A DNA stretch of 64,000 nt from Amborella trichopoda (GCF_000471905.2 NW_006497600.1:1505887-1569886); one strand, 5' to 3'; counted from the first letter of the stretch, positions 23,533-36,427 are shown. Notes: generated from the letters alone by a model not told the origin. Numbers and translations are program-made.

Positions 23533-26500
23533 ATGTTCGGATCCTCCATCAATGTGGTGGAGGATTTGTTGATCCCTTTGGGGTTGGTCACAGTTCAAGC
23601 CATCTATGCAGGTTATGGAGTTTTCATTGCTCATTTCCTGGCTCAAGGTCTTGATCCCCTCTTCTTTGTCATCTATGGGAGCCTTGTGACCGGCATGTTA
23701 CTCACCCCATTTGCTCTTTACCTGGAAAGGTGACTCTCTCTCTCAAACACGCACGGGGTTTTTAAAAGAAAATTGAGATTATTTTCTTGTTTGACCTGGA
23801 AAACTCAGTCTCTTTCTCTCTCTCTTAACAAGTTAAAAAACTTCTCTTCAATTGTGTTGTTTAGGAGATTTGATTCAGTGGTTCACAGGGTTTTCTTCTC
23901 ATTCTAATGAATGTTATATATCTATATGCAAGAACAGTATCTTTGAGAAAAAGGAAAAGTGCCGCACACCTAACCCAATGCTGTGGCACTCTTCTTTTTC
24001 TTTTTCTTTTTTTTCTTTTCCTAGAAGAATTAAAAAAAAAAAAAAACAGAACGAAAAGTGCTGCATGCATTGGGTAAATTTTGAAAAATGGAAAAATAGT
24101 TTACCGGGTTCGAATTTACATTTGCATCCCCAAGGCATAAACTAAAGATGGATGTAAGTGAAAGTTTCTCAAAAGAAAATGTTAAAATCAATGACTAGGA
24201 TTTTTCTGTAAAGTAAATCATTTTGTTTTTAAAATCTATTTTTTTTTACAAATTAATGAACTCCATGTTGGGGATTGAATATTCTTTAAAAAGCATGGCG
24301 AAAATTTATTTTAAAAATGATTGATTAAGGGGGACTTGCATTATATGAGTCCCAGACGTATATGATTGCTTTAAAAATAGAGTAATTTACCTTTGGATAC
24401 AAAAAGAAGGAAAATACAAAATGAGCCTAGTTTGGGGGAAAATTACACCAACGATCATTCAATCCGTTGTTTTTTTATTTTTTCCAAAATGGTCCCCTTG
24501 TCTGAGGATGCAGGTGTTTTTTACTTTTTAGTTTTTTTTTTTTTGTTAGTTGGGTAGTGCCTTAGTGTTAGGAGCAGTGCCCAATCTAGAAAGCAGTTTG
24601 GCATCCTCGAACCGCTCTGTTTCTTAGCAAACAAATTAGCAAATGAGCTAATGCAGTCTGAGGATGCCAACCTCTTGAAGAAAACCAGAGAAGGCAGTCT
24701 GAGAATGGGCAGCTCTGGCCACCTCTGAATGTTCAACAAAGTTAGTCTTTGGTGTTCGAGGATGTCAATCTCAGACCGTTTTGAAGAGAACCACAAAAGG
24801 CAATCTGATGATGCTAATATCGGACCGACTAGGCATTTCTACAATCGAAAAATCTCAATAAAAAATAAAAATAAAGAGCTGCCGAGGACGGTCGAGAGGC
24901 AGTTTTGAAATAAATATAAAATCTTAGGTTGACCGATCTTCCGTGTAATTTAAACCCAAAATTGATTCATTTTGTATTTTAGCTTTTTTCTTTTGTTTGT
25001 GTCGGTACGTAATTTGCTCCTAAATATATATAACATACATTGTTCCTCTTTTCTAAAGATTACGAGTCTCTCTATCTTCCTATTAACATAGCTCTCTCTG
25101 AAGCAGTGAATTTCTTCATCATTCTATATGACATAGCCTTGATTCAGTAGCCAAATAATTTTATGCTCTCCCCCCTACCTCTCTTGGTTCTACAACTCAA
25201 CATTGAAAATAGTAGTATTTCTGATTTTATTCCAGGAATCAAAGGCCAGCCAAGTTCGACCCTGCCTTGTTTATTCAGTTTCTTCTCATATCTTTGGGAG
25301 GGTAAGAATGATAGTTTTTTTGCTTCCGATGATGATGATGATAATGATGGTAATTGTGACAATGATTAACTCACATCAACGATGTATGGATGTATGATTA
25401 TGATTATAGAATTTTGTAGGATGACACTAATCAAATAATTAATTCGTGTATGGACATGTTATGGTGGATGTGACATGATTTGTAGGGTGACTGTTTTTCA
25501 AACACTGCTGCTTATGGGGATCAAGAAAACGTCCCCAGCATATGCCTCAGCCATGCCTAACTTGGCTCCAACCTTCATCTTCGTCATCGCCTGGTGCCTC
25601 AAGTACTTTCTCTCTCCTTCTAAATCTTTGATTACTTAATAACATTGGATACTAGTTGCGTTCTCCCACTGATTTTGGTTTCCAATAGAATGGATATTAG
25701 TGCCACTTTTTCTCTCTCAATGATCTTTATTTTGCCATGTTTGGCAAGGACCGACAGGTTCCGGGTTATTACGGGCCTTATTTTAGAACCCGTTAGCTTA
25801 ACAGGTCGGGCCCAGGTCTTAATATATCATCCGACAGACACTAATCATATAAAGTTCTTTTGTTCAAAATGGTGTAAAGGCCGAACAGGACTGGAAGGCC
25901 CGGCCCGGCCCGGCCTATCACAGGCCCAGCAAGGGTGGGCTTAAATTTGAGGCCCGTTTAGCCGGTCAGGGCCAAGTTGGACTAGGCCTTGCCTGTGTTA
26001 GGTCTGCTTACACCCCTTGCATATGAGAGAGAGAGAGAGACTGGATTCTGACACGTGCTTTTCAGGCTAGAGAAAGTGGACTTGAAATGCATGTACACAC
26101 GTGTGAAGATCTTAGGGGCACTCGTGTGCGTGAGTGGTGCCCTCGCCATGAGCTTCTTTCAAGGAACACCCGTGTCGTATAGGCTAAGCGGTCCAAGCAC
26201 AATAATGCACGTCTCTCTCGTGGCACGTGAGAAGGTCGACCATGGGAGACTAATAGGTTGCATGTACCTCCTCACCGCCGTTTTTGTGGTGTCTTGTACC
26301 ATGATCCTACAGGTACTTGTTTTATTTCGAAAAGGTCTTTCATGTAGACATGAAATGTGTTTACTCTTAAAACTTTATTTTTGAGATGGATTTCCAAATT
26401 CTAAGTTTTAAGGAATCCCTAGCATGGAGATCAAGAATATATAAAAAATTAAAAATAACAATAATGATTTTATGAAGAAAATATTTGGACTGTTAGTTTC

Positions 26501-29500
26501 AATTTGCATCCATTTTGAAGATAGATGCTTTATTCATTGGGACCGCATATTGTAGAAATGCAGCCCAGTCCACATGAAACAATTTTCCTTTGGAAAAACA
26601 TATATGATATGATCCAAAGTTCAAAAAAAGGAAAAAAAAACCTATACGCCTATAGAAAGGAAAAAAAGGAACAAGGAAAAAACATATACTACGAACCTTC
26701 TGGAACATGAGAAAAATCCAAACTCTGCCCATTATTGGCCATTGAAATGATGTATCAATGTAAACATAGAAAGGTCTAAACGATTTGCCAATAGAAAGGT
26801 CACTAAATTTAGGTCGACATGGCCATTTACCTTTGGTACTTTTAGTATAAGGTGGTCACAATCATTTTTAGTGATGTCAAATCAATAGTTTGGGTATGTT
26901 GCAACGAGAAATATTTTTTTGAACTTTTAAGGCTAGTCAACTTCACACCCTCAGCCGTATGATTTAAAATCTAACAACCACCGGTCATTATGACTTATTT
27001 GTACCAAGATACGTGGCCTTACAATGTATTTCATTTTTTTAGAGTTTGTCTTATTGTTTTCTTGTACCAAGATTTTCATCTTATTCATCTAAAACAAAAA
27101 GATATGTGGTCTTATGTTTTGTTTTATGGTCTTATGTACTTTTCTTAAATTTACGCTTTTACTGCTAAAAAAAAAATTTAGTTTGATCTAACTTCCCTTA
27201 GTTAGGATTGGGAGCCACGCGATTTCAGGTCAGAAAACCTGGGAGTGCTTGAGTTTCCCAGTTTTTCTGAACTTCATAAATTTGTCTTGTTAAGATTCCT
27301 GGTCCAGCTCCGACTAACTTGGGTCGGGATTGCAAACTCTACCCTAGTGCTACTTCTTAATCATTGACTTAACCAGCATACTAATATTTTGGCTTCTTGG
27401 CCAGGCTGCGACATTGGCAGAATACCCTGCACCGCTCTCTCTTTGTGCCATTACATCTCTGATTGGTGCATTTATCACAACGATAGTCAAGTTACTTCAA
27501 GATAGAAACTTGGATACTGGTCTCCCTTCGATGGGCTACGGTTATTTGATAAGTATCGCTTTAATGGTATCTCCTTTGATCATCACCTCGTCACCTTTTG
27601 GGCTGCTTCTTTTTTCTTCTTTTCTTTTTTTTTTTTTTTTTTCTCAAGTATTAGTAATTATAACAATAGAATAACAAGTACGACAATCGCGACAAAATGC
27701 ATTGTGTATGGGAAGCATTTTGTAGAGATGTAGCTTTATAATGTCATATCTCAAATATCTCGCTAGCCATAGACTACTCGTGTCAAAGCAATTGATCATA
27801 TTGATGTCGACTATCATGGATCTAAAAAAATTGGATTTAAAGTCAAAAGATAATCTTATGACGACGTTTTGGACGAGCAGTTCAACAAATGCACAAGTTT
27901 GGAATTTTATGTTTCATAGGTCATTGAATGCACAATTTGGAGCTTGAAATTTCGTTCTCAAAGGTGGAAATAGATATGTTTGTGAGCCGCCATTGAGTTT
28001 TTGTACCCTTTTCTAATATTTAACGAAGTTTCATTTTCTTGTTTGATTTTTCTTTTCAATAATCAACTGTTTAAAATCATGGATAAATTCTGAAAAAGAG
28101 AAGGATTTATCTTTTTTGGGCAACTCATTATTGGATTTAAATAACAATCAGACATTTTTTTTTAAAAAAAATCAATATTTGCATAAATTATAAAAAAAGA
28201 GAGAAGGATATAACCTTTTTTTGGCAACTTATTATTGGATTTAAATAACAATCAACATTTTCTTTAATCAACGACGGAGAAATCGAAAGATCTTAAGAAA
28301 TTTGGAAGAAAACATAATAGTAGCGGGAAATATTAAAGGAAAAGTATATAATGAGATTATTTACTTTTGGTACAAGGGGGTCACAATTAATTTTGATTCT
28401 TGGATGTGAAATTGGGTGGTTACATTTATTTCATTGATCAAGTTCAAAGTTCAAAAGAAATTTTTTTGAACTTTGTGACACACCCAAGCTATCAGATTTT
28501 ACATCGGGTAGTCATAAATGATTTGTGACTCTGTACCAAATAGTGTCATTATATACAATCCCAATATTAAAAAGCCATACTCTTACTTAATTTTTAAAAA
28601 ATAACTCCTCTTTATTCTCTTAATATACCAAAAGATTTCATGCTCTTTTACTCCCTCAAGGAAAACTAAGTCTAGAAGCACGTCTAGGACTTCAAATTTT
28701 GGAGATGTAACCTCTTCCAATTGTTTTCTTTTTTCTTTCCAAATTGCATTTTTGGAAAAAACATAATGTCTCAAGAGTGAGAAGAAACCATCTAATTTTT
28801 GCATGTAATTTTTGGTGGGTGAGATCTAAGTGTCTGAAAATTCAATTTTTTTTTCTTTGGAAAATAATCATCTATTGATTCTTAGGTCGTTCTCAAAATT
28901 TGAAATTGGACAAATCTTATGACTGAGGGAGTAGGTGTATAGTATATACGCCTGTGTTATTCGTTCTTCACATGCCAAATCTATTCAGATATTGACACTG
29001 TTTGTTAATAGGGAGGCTTTGTCAATGGATTATGTACGACTTTTCATGCATGGAGTGTCAAGAAAAGAGGGCCTGTTCTGGTTTCTGTGTTCAGTCCAGT
29101 GGGAACTGTTTGCTCTGCCATTCTCTCGATGCTACTCTTGGGAGAGGCTTTACACATTGGAAGGTAAGCTCACCCTTATATATACGTTCAATCTCATTGC
29201 CAGAATAGATTTTTATATTTAGTTTCAGAAGGTGGGCATGAGTGTTATTTGATATTTGATTGTAAGATAATATTCAGAATGTACAGAAATGTTTGCATAA
29301 ATCTAAGATTGTTTGGGTATTAAAAAATTTGAGGACATGTCTTTAAAGACATTTTATGAGGTTTCAAAATTTTTGAGTTTATTTCATGTTACTCCTGTTC
29401 AAAAGTTGGACTTTCAAACTGTTTAAAGACCACTTTCAAGTGTTGTTATATTTTGGGCAGTTCAAAATTTGAACTTTCAAAACATGGATAAAATGCAAAC

Positions 29501-30542
29501 AATAAAAGAAAGCCTCGAGATTTGGACTTAAGACTTAAAATGTCCTAAAATAATGACTATTTTTTCATTCCAAAAATTATTTTGGTTCTATACATAAATT
29601 TCTATAAGATCTAAAAAAAAAAGAAATATGCTCTTTGTGTTATGCTATTAAACTTTGTTGTGTGTTTGTGAATAGGTGGGTTTTGGTGCATCAAACATTG
29701 CAGTCTTCTTTCATAAACCCATCTTAGAGATGCATGTTGGATCTAGAATTTTTAAACGAAGAAATCCTAGACAACCTCGACAATCAAGAATATGAAAAAT
29801 TAGATTGTGAACCTTAAAAATAGATTATTTTGCCCTTCCTTTTACCCTCTTTTGATCCTTCATTTTAACTCCTTTAAAATAGTCTATTTTTTTTAGGTTT
29901 AAAAATCCTTCTTTTTGGTATTCATGTTGGTCAGGATTATCAGCTTGTAAAATTTTAAATCCATCTTTAACATGACTGGATTTTTAGAATAAAAATGCAT
30001 TCAAACTCTTCCAAAGTAAAATTGTCCACATTAATGTACTGCTCCTTTGCAAAGATGTCCTTAATAATGTGCTACTTTTGAATAGTTTATTGTAAAAGCA
30101 CACATATTCTACAAGATCCATGCCACTGTAGCAATCAACCCTAGATCTCATTCTTTTACATCGTTAGGTCTTTTTATTGGGATTATTTTACTTGGATTAT
30201 TTACAAAGAGACTTTTTGCTTTTTTTATAACGAGGTCGCAATCATTATTATCTTTTAAATTTCAAAATGGGTGGTCGTAAGAGTATCATCAAATAGACAC
30301 AAACTTAAAAAACCCGTACCTCTCTATTATAACTTTATAATCCTACATTAGGTAGTTATCCTTTGAATGAATCTTGTTCTTCTAATCCCTTGAAGAATAT
30401 CTTTTGCAGCCTAGGAGGAATGTTTCTCATATTCAGTGGCCTTTACTTCGTGCTGTGGGCTAAGAAGAAAGAAGGCTATGCTTTTGATGAAACAAGCTTT
30501 AAAATGGAAAATGACGATATAACAAAACCTTTACTTAGTTAA
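23533..30542 (+). CDS. WAT1-related protein (EamA / nodulin MtN21 family transporter), seven exons, complete
   Basis: Exons are 23533-23729, 25236-25301, 25486-25602, 26066-26312, 27405-27566, 29012-29163 and 30410-30542. They sum to 1074 nt, giving 357 residues; every junction is GT/AG and in frame. The protein starts MFGSSINVVEDLLIPLGLV and ends KPLLS. It shows ten-helix drug/metabolite-transporter structure in two EamA repeats, with family words TSPAYASAMPNLAPTFIFVIAW (repeat 1) and KKRGPVLVSVFSPVGTVCSA (repeat 2), then GLYFVLWAKKKEG. From memory it resembles Arabidopsis At5g47470 most. Relatives export auxin or amino acids at the plasma membrane or tonoplast; the substrate here is unknown. 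Introns of 0.2-1.5 kb carry MITEs. No defect is visible. Confidence 0.93.
25740..26020. repeat. ggcccggcc-rich dispersed repeat in intron 3 of the WAT1-related gene
   Basis: Words ggcccggcccggcccggcc, acaggtcgggccc and aggcccg form a GC-rich island in an AT-rich intron. It is the same general repeat type as at 16690-16990. It stops about 50 bp before exon 4. Confidence 0.45.
26412..26595. repeat. Dispersed repeat in intron 4, matching 22170-22400
   Basis: Shared words with the upstream intergenic copy are catggagatcaagaatat, atttggactgttagttt, gatagatgctttat and ccacatgaaacaattt in the same order. It is non-coding. One copy is in front of the gene and the other inside it, in the same orientation. 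Confidence 0.6.
26812..27015. mobile_element. MITE family B copy in intron 4 of the WAT1-related gene
   Basis: Left end catttacctttggtac...ggtggtcacaatc and the inverted right end gacttatttgtaccaagata...ggcc match the terminal repeats of 28344-28556. Internal ttttttgaactttt and gatttaaaatctaac words are shared with the other copies. Confidence 0.55.
28090..28275. repeat. 94-bp tandem duplication in intron 5 of the WAT1-related gene
   Basis: The segment gagaaggatNtaNctttttt...ggcaactYattattggatttaaataac occurs twice, with the caact word at 28131 and 28225. It is non-coding. Confidence 0.8.
28344..28556. mobile_element. MITE family B, best copy (intron 5)
   Basis: This 213-bp segment starts gtatataatgagattatttac and ends with the near complement gtgtcattatatac. 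Both ends carry a ttggtacaa/ctgtaccaa word and a gtcacaat/atttgtgac word, giving terminal inverted repeats of about 35-40 bp. Six or more relatives or fragments occur in the window. It encodes nothing. Confidence 0.7.
28651..28931. mobile_element. Stowaway-type MITE with TA target duplication (intron 5)
   Basis: The element begins TA|CTCCCTCAAGG and ends CTGAGGGAG|TA, matching the Stowaway (Tc1/mariner) terminal consensus with a TA duplication on both sides (28649-28650 and 28932-28933). It is 281 bp long and lies 80 bp before exon 6. It has no coding capacity. Confidence 0.75.
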
Positions 30543-32359
30543 AAGTTGTATAGTAAGTCAAATGGTGAACTTAGATATTTGATGCATGCTAATTGTATGA
30601 TGAATGTACAGAGCCGAGTTTAAGGTACAACTCAAAAAACTTTTATTATTCAATGCAACTCAAATACTTCAACACAATTCTTTTGGACTTAAAATTACAG
30701 CAACATACCCCGAGCTCTAGCAATTTAGTGCACTTCAAATATTCATGAAACATAAATACATGACCTCAAGATGGTCTCAATACAATTTACAATTTATAAA
30801 ACTCTATGGAGATTGAGTAACATTATGCAATGTGACTGTGACATGAAATTCAGTAACTTATACAATGAGAAGTCAAATAAATTTGAACTACATAACATTG
30901 AATTATGAGATTTAAAACAATGAATCTTCACTTACATAAACATGAACCGGATGTGCGCACTTAATCTAAAAATTAAGGGAAGGGAAGCAGATTGTAGAGC
31001 TATAAAATGCCCGGTTTACTATCAGGGATTTGTATGTACTTTTTGAGAATGCCCAAGATTGATAGCGCATGATCATACATTCAAATATTTGAATGACATT
31101 TATAGGAAACAAATATAGTGAACCATAAATCTATATGAATCAAATAAGTGTAGTTAGGAGCATTAGATCTAAGTTTTAATTGGACAATAGATCACAGATA
31201 TAGGAAAATATCTTAATCCAACATGGTAAGCCACAAGTGTGAAAAAATTCATCTCATACACAATACACGTACACATCATGAATATATGTATCAAGCAAAC
31301 TAGGCCATAAGGCCACGCCACCGTATTGTTGTGAACTTCAGATGCATGTCACCAACGTGTGGTGATGTGGCACCATGCGGTGGCTGCGTGGTGCTCATTG
31401 GCTACTTGGGTATTACATATGTCACGTGACTGTTTTCTATGGTCATTTTTCCAAACAAACTTTTTCAAAAAAGAAGAAGAGAGAGTTAGGATCCTTTTAA
31501 GAAATGAAGTATGTCATTAGGGTACTCGACCTAGCTAAATCTGAGATCTTAATTCATTTATCTTAGATTGATCCAACAAGATCTATGTCCCACATACTTT
31601 TGCAGGGGCTGCATGTTAGAGCCTATCAAAGTCAATCAATAGATGGCCAAATTCTGGATTTATAGTGGATTGTTGGCCAAATTCTGGATTTATAATGGAT
31701 TGCAGGGCCAGTCCCAAGAACACATACTTTTGCAGATGCCAAGTCACCTCTCTTAGCACATGTGCCTAACTCTTTTATTTGGATCTTGCTTTGAGATAGT
31801 GGCTTACCATTTGTAATTATATGTATACGTTCTATGTGAAAGCTTGAAGTCAGGGATTTTGGCTAATGTAAAGCTCATAAAAATACTTAGAAATACTCGA
31901 GGTCATAGAAATCCTTAGAAATACACAATATTTATTTCTTGGCTCACAAACCACGAGGTATTGTCATAGTGACTATGAATAAAGGAACAAATCTCTCGGC
32001 TCAAAAAGTTCCTCAACCATGTCCTCCTCATGATTCGGGATTTTATGTCTCTACAAATCATAGTTTGCCAAGATTTGGTGAGACAAAACTCATGGTTCCC
32101 TCCCACTATGACAAGAATCATGACATAATGTTGAGGTTAAGGCCTCAAAAGGGCATAAGTCCAATAATATATTCTTCCAAAATAAAGGATGCAGATGAGA
32201 GAGAGAGAGATAAATGAGTGAGAAAAGAGAGAGATGAAGGAAAATAATATATTCTTCCAAAATAAAGGATGCAGATGAGAGAGAGAGAGATAAATGAGTG
32301 AGAAAAGAGAGAGATGAAGGAAAATGACGGATGGTGAACTCCTAAAACATTATAGATTT
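30543..32359. other. Region between the WAT1-related gene and copia element 2
   Basis: The first 100-200 bp should be the 3' UTR of the WAT1-related gene. No other gene is recognised. A 30-bp duplication (ggccaaattctggatttata) sits at 31645 and 31675. An 80-bp tandem duplication spans 32163-32322, with a (GA)n run in each unit. Confidence 0.55.
32163..32322. repeat. 80-bp tandem duplication left of copia element 2
   Basis: The unit aataatatattcttcc...gagagagagagataaatgag...gatgaaggaa is repeated essentially perfectly at 32163 and 32243. The near identity implies a recent event. Confidence 0.9.
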
Positions 32360-32546
32360 TGATAAGTTGGGAAAACTATGTATTTTTCATTGTCCCAAAC
32401 GGATGCTTATATACACATAATACATAATCACAATCCATTGATTATGGGGATGTTACAACAAATGTTATCAAGATATGATTTGTATATATCTTACAAAAAA
32501 AAGAAACTTCCATAAAGATGATTATGAGCTGTAAAGCAAGCCAACA
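32360..32546 (-). repeat. 3' LTR of copia element 2
   Basis: The 187-bp LTR has TG and CA ends, adjoins the purine tract, and shares gatatgatttgtaYatatcttac and gatgattatgagYtgtaaagc with 39404-39488. Confidence 0.75.
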
Positions 32547-32552
32547 CTCCCC

Positions 32553-33990
32553 TCAGTGAATATAAAGAACACCCAACTTGTGGATTAGAGATAGAAATTG
32601 TTCTTTGCCCAAGGCTTTGGTGAAAATGCCAGCGACTTGATGGGTGGTTGGAACATAGGAAGTTCGTATAATGCCGGATTGAATCTTGTCTCTAATAAAA
32701 TGGCAATCTATTTCAATGTGCTTAGTGCGTTCATGGAACATTGGATTCGCGGCAATGTAAAGAGCAGCTTGGTTGTCACAAAACAAGATGGCTTGTTTTG
32801 AATGATAGGCACCCAAGTCAAGAAAACCAAGCCATGTAATTTCACAACTTGCAGATGCTACGGCACAATAGTTTGCCTCAGCAGAAGAGTGAGAGACTGT
32901 GTTGTTTCTTCATCTTTCAGGATAACAGATAGTTTCCTAACATGACAAAATAGCCATTGGTAGAGCGACGTGTATCATGACAACTTGCCTAGTTAGAGTC
33001 ACAAAAAACCTCGTAGTTGGAAGGCACTGTCAGAAGGCAAGAGTAAACCTTGACCTGTAGAGAGTTTCAAATATCAAACTAGGCGCAATGCCACTACAAG
33101 ATGTGATTTGAGAGATTGGCTCATATACTGACTAAGGATGTGAAAAAAATAAACAATGTTGGGTCTGATGATGGTCAAGTATATGAGCTGGCTAATAAGT
33201 CTCCGATGCATAGTAGGGCCAGATAGAAGATCACCAACAATGACATTGAGTTTGTGGTGTTGTTCCATGGGTAGATGAATAAGACATGCCCCAAGAAACC
33301 CGAATTCTTCAATAATTTCCAATGTGTATTTGCGTTGAGTGATGTAGATGCCTTTTTTGGAGCGGACAACCTCAATGCCAAGAAAATATTTTAGGAGCTC
33401 GAGATCTTTCAAGTGGAAACGACAATGAAGAAACTGCTCGAGAGAAGTGATGGCAACAGGGTTATTGCCAGTGACAATGATGTCATCCACATACACAAGT
33501 GCAACAATGAACTCATGATGTTTGTGATGTGTGAATAGTGAATAGTTGACTTAAGATTGAACAAATCCAACATTGAGGAGAGCAATGAAGAATTTTGTAA
33601 ACCACTGTAGAGAAACCTGTTTAAGGCCATAGAGAGACTTGTGTAAACGATACACCCGTGTCCATAAAATCCTGGGGGAAGATTCATATACCCTTTTTCT
33701 TGCAAGTCCCTATGTAAAAATGCATTATGAATATCAAGTTGATGCAGGGGTCAATTTTGGACAGAAGTAATGGCAAGCAAACATCATACAGTAACCATCT
33801 TTGGAATGGGGGGGAAGGTCTCATGGCAATCTAACCCCTCTCGCTTGGTGTAACCCTTGGTGATGAGACATGCTTTATATCGCTCAACAATGCCATTTGA
33901 CCAATATTTCATTTTGTAAACCCATTTGCAACAATGACCTTTTTGTCAAGGGGTAAGGTGGTGGTAGTCTAGGTGTTATTCTATTCAAGA
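32553..33990 (-). pseudogene. Copia RT and RNase H (element 2), degraded
   Basis: RT keeps MYVDDIIVTGNN and the following FHLKDLELLKYFLGIEV segment (33074-33496), with the upstream [11 protein letters not shown]-type word at about 33680-33705. RNase H (32553-32900) keeps [30 protein letters not shown] and the terminal LGKEQF segment. The pieces lie in different frames and contain stops. The product would copy element RNA; this copy cannot. Confidence 0.88.
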
Positions 33991-34192
33991 GCTAGGTACT
34001 CATTTTGCATTGTTTCCTGCCATTTCGGGTCTTGCATAGTTGGGAAAAGAAGTGGGTTCCAAAATGGAAGTGACAACGAAAACAAAGCTCTGAGATGGAG
34101 ATAAATGCTCATAAGAGATAATTGAGAGAGTGAATATCTAGTACCTTGGGTGGGTCCAGTTGCAGAAGTGGATGTTGGAGGAGTTGGCTGCA

Positions 34193-34316
34193 TGACCTGA
34201 AAACAATGTAAATCTTTAAGATAAGATGGTGGACGATGAGATCGTTGTGATTTATGACCTGAAAACAATGTAAATCTTTAAGATAAGATGGTGGACGATG
34301 AGATCGTTGTGATTTG
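34193..34316. repeat. 62-bp tandem duplication in element 2 linker
   Basis: The unit tgacctgaaaacaatgtaaa...gatcgttgtgattt is repeated head to tail with period 62 and almost no differences. It lies in the proline/serine-rich linker between integrase and RT, and 62 bp breaks the reading frame. Confidence 0.9.
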
Positions 34317-34479
34317 TGAACATGTGTGGGAGGAGATAGAGAATGGGTGGTTTGAATTGATTATTCTTGATCGAACTGGGGTGTAATGGAAACCTTATCC
34401 ATTGTATCCAAGGAATCATGAAAAGTAATTTGGGGTGGTTCCTGAATAGTTTGTGGGGAAGCCAAATTTCTAGATAGAT

Positions 34480-35811
34480 GGGGCAATGACAATGAGGAAG
34501 TGGTGTGTGGGTTAATTGAAGGAGAGGGGTAATCTGAGGTTTGTGGAAGGTCAAGAATGGGTATTGTTAAAATGACTATTGGTTGTCTAGGTGGTTGTAG
34601 TAGAGGAGAAAAAGGAAAAAATGCTCTCATAAAAAACAACATCCCGGCTAATGAAAAATTTATGAATTTGCAAGTAAAAAACATGATATCATTTTTTACT
34701 ATGAGGATATCCAACGAGCATGCATTTGCAAGCCCAAGCATCAAATTTGTCTCGATTAGAAGCCAGAGTGGTGGCATAGCAGAGACAACAAAAAACCCTC
34801 AAATGAGTAGAGGTTTGAGGTTTATTGAGGAAGACTTCATAAGAAGATTTGTTTGATAATAAGGATGTTAGAATTTGATTTATTAAATATGTGGCTGTAA
34901 GGATGCAGTCACCCCAAAAAATGATGGATAGATGTCCTTGGAAATGCAAGGCTCGTGCCCTTTCAAGGATATGACGGTGTTTGCGTTCAGCAACACCATT
35001 TTGTTGTGGAGTGGCAACACAATTGTGTTGTTGAAGTACTCCGCTTTATTGAAAAATTGGCGTATGTTGGTTGAAAAAAATTCAGAGCCATTAACTGTCT
35101 GAATTTGTTTAATTTTATAATTGAATTGGGTATTTACAAGAGTACGAACATATTTTAGTAAAGGTTGTGTATTAGATTTTGTGCGTACAATAAACGCTCA
35201 GGTATATCGTGAAAAATCATCAAGAATTACGAGAAAATAATGAGTTACATAGTGAGAAGTTGTGCAATAGCCACCCCAAATATCACAATGTATGAGATCA
35301 AAAGGTGCATGTGAGGAGATACAACTAGAAGCAAAAGACAAACTAGTTTGCTTAGCTAAATGATAAATGTCACAGTGACAATAATTAAAATTAGAAATGT
35401 CATTAACGTTTTTAGCTAATAACTTTAAACGAGCAGAAGAAACATGACCGATGCATCAGTGCCAAAGATAAACAACTGATAAGTTGGAAGAGAGGGCCAT
35501 GGAGGAATCATTATAGGCTTGGAAGTAATAGAGGCCACCATGTTGCTTAGCTACTCCAAGGACTAGTCCTAAAAGATACAAGAATCTTGAGAGAATATCA
35601 CTAAGTAGGCATGAGAGGCGGCGAGTTTACTGATGGACAATAAATTAAAAACGAAAGAAGAAACACACAGAACTTGATGAAGTTGAATAGAAGGAGTTAA
35701 ATAAATATACCTAATATGAGTAACTGCAACATATGAACCATTTGGGAGTTTAATAGGTGCAGCACTAGAAGTTGATTTGTATGTGTGAAAAAGTGAAGGA
35801 TCAAATATCAT
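34480..35811 (-). pseudogene. Copia integrase and GAG-pre-integrase (element 2), degraded
   Basis: The pre-integrase part at 35569-35811 reads IFDPSLFHTYKS, APIKLPNGSYVAVTHIRYI and VFNLLSISKLA, the usual segment before the integrase zinc site. The downstream integrase at 34689-34949 reads CILTATYLINQ and LRVFCCLCYAT, which corresponds to its C-terminal half. The core region around 34960-35300 is legible only with frame changes (QQNGVAERKHR-type word near 35000). Confidence 0.82.
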
Positions 35812-35892
35812 GTGATATGAAGCGCTTGTGTCAAGTATCCTGGTGTTGTGAGAAATGATAATGGGAGTTGAAAAGGAGTGACCTGCAAAATA

Positions 35893-36004
35893 GAAGGTTG
35901 TGCACTACCTTTATTGAGCATGGACATCAATCGGTGATATTGATTTGGGAAGGTTATGCACTACCTTCATTGAGCATGGACATCAATCGGTGATATTGAT
36001 TTGG
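35893..36004. repeat. 56-bp tandem duplication between protease and zinc knuckle (element 2)
   Basis: The unit gaaggttRtgcactacctt...catcaatcggtgatattgat occurs at 35893 and 35949 with two differences. It is a simple head-to-tail duplication. Confidence 0.9.
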
Positions 36005-36427
36005 GGTGAAAGTTTGAGCAGTGGCAGCCACTTGGTTGGAAGTGGAAGATGGTTTTTTTAGCAGTAACGGCTTTAGGAGGTGTTATACTAGGTTGGTATA
36101 GCTGGTGTTCCGGTGGATAACCATGAAGTAAATAGCACTTTTCTATGGTATGTCCCAACCAACCACAATGATCACACATGGGCATCGGTCGACGAGGCCT
36201 TTTTTGCATGTTCAAAGTGTTATTAGAGTGACTAGTTGTGTGGCCATTGTTTGCAACAACAGTTGCAGTTGTGAAAGCAGTAAAGTCACCTCCATTAGTT
36301 GTGTGGCCATTTTTTGCTATATAGAATAGGCTTGGCTCACATTAAGGAGAGGATCCATAAGAAAAATTTGCTCTCTAATGTGGTTGTATGACTCATGAAG
36401 ACCATCAACCTATCTTGTTGTTGATAG
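36000..36427 (-). pseudogene. Copia gag C-part with zinc knuckle (element 2), degraded
   Basis: The minus strand reads MCDHCGWLGHTIEKCYLLHGYPP at 36090-36190, a CCHC knuckle (C-x2-C-x4-H-x4-C) followed by the HGYPP word typical of copia gag. Upstream, RLMVFMSHTTTLESK-like and LMDPLL words continue the gag_pre region up to the nested LTR insertion at 36428. Confidence 0.85.

Noticed and set aside
23248-23646. 132-codon open frame antisense to exon 1 of the WAT1-related gene
   Set aside because: It overlaps a well-supported exon and a GA-rich leader on the other strand and has no family features.
24430-25022. Second MULE starting ggggaaaattacaccaacg in intron 1 of the WAT1-related gene
   Set aside because: The best candidate for the other end (ggtacgtaatttgctcc, about 25003-25020) matches poorly and no target duplication was found.
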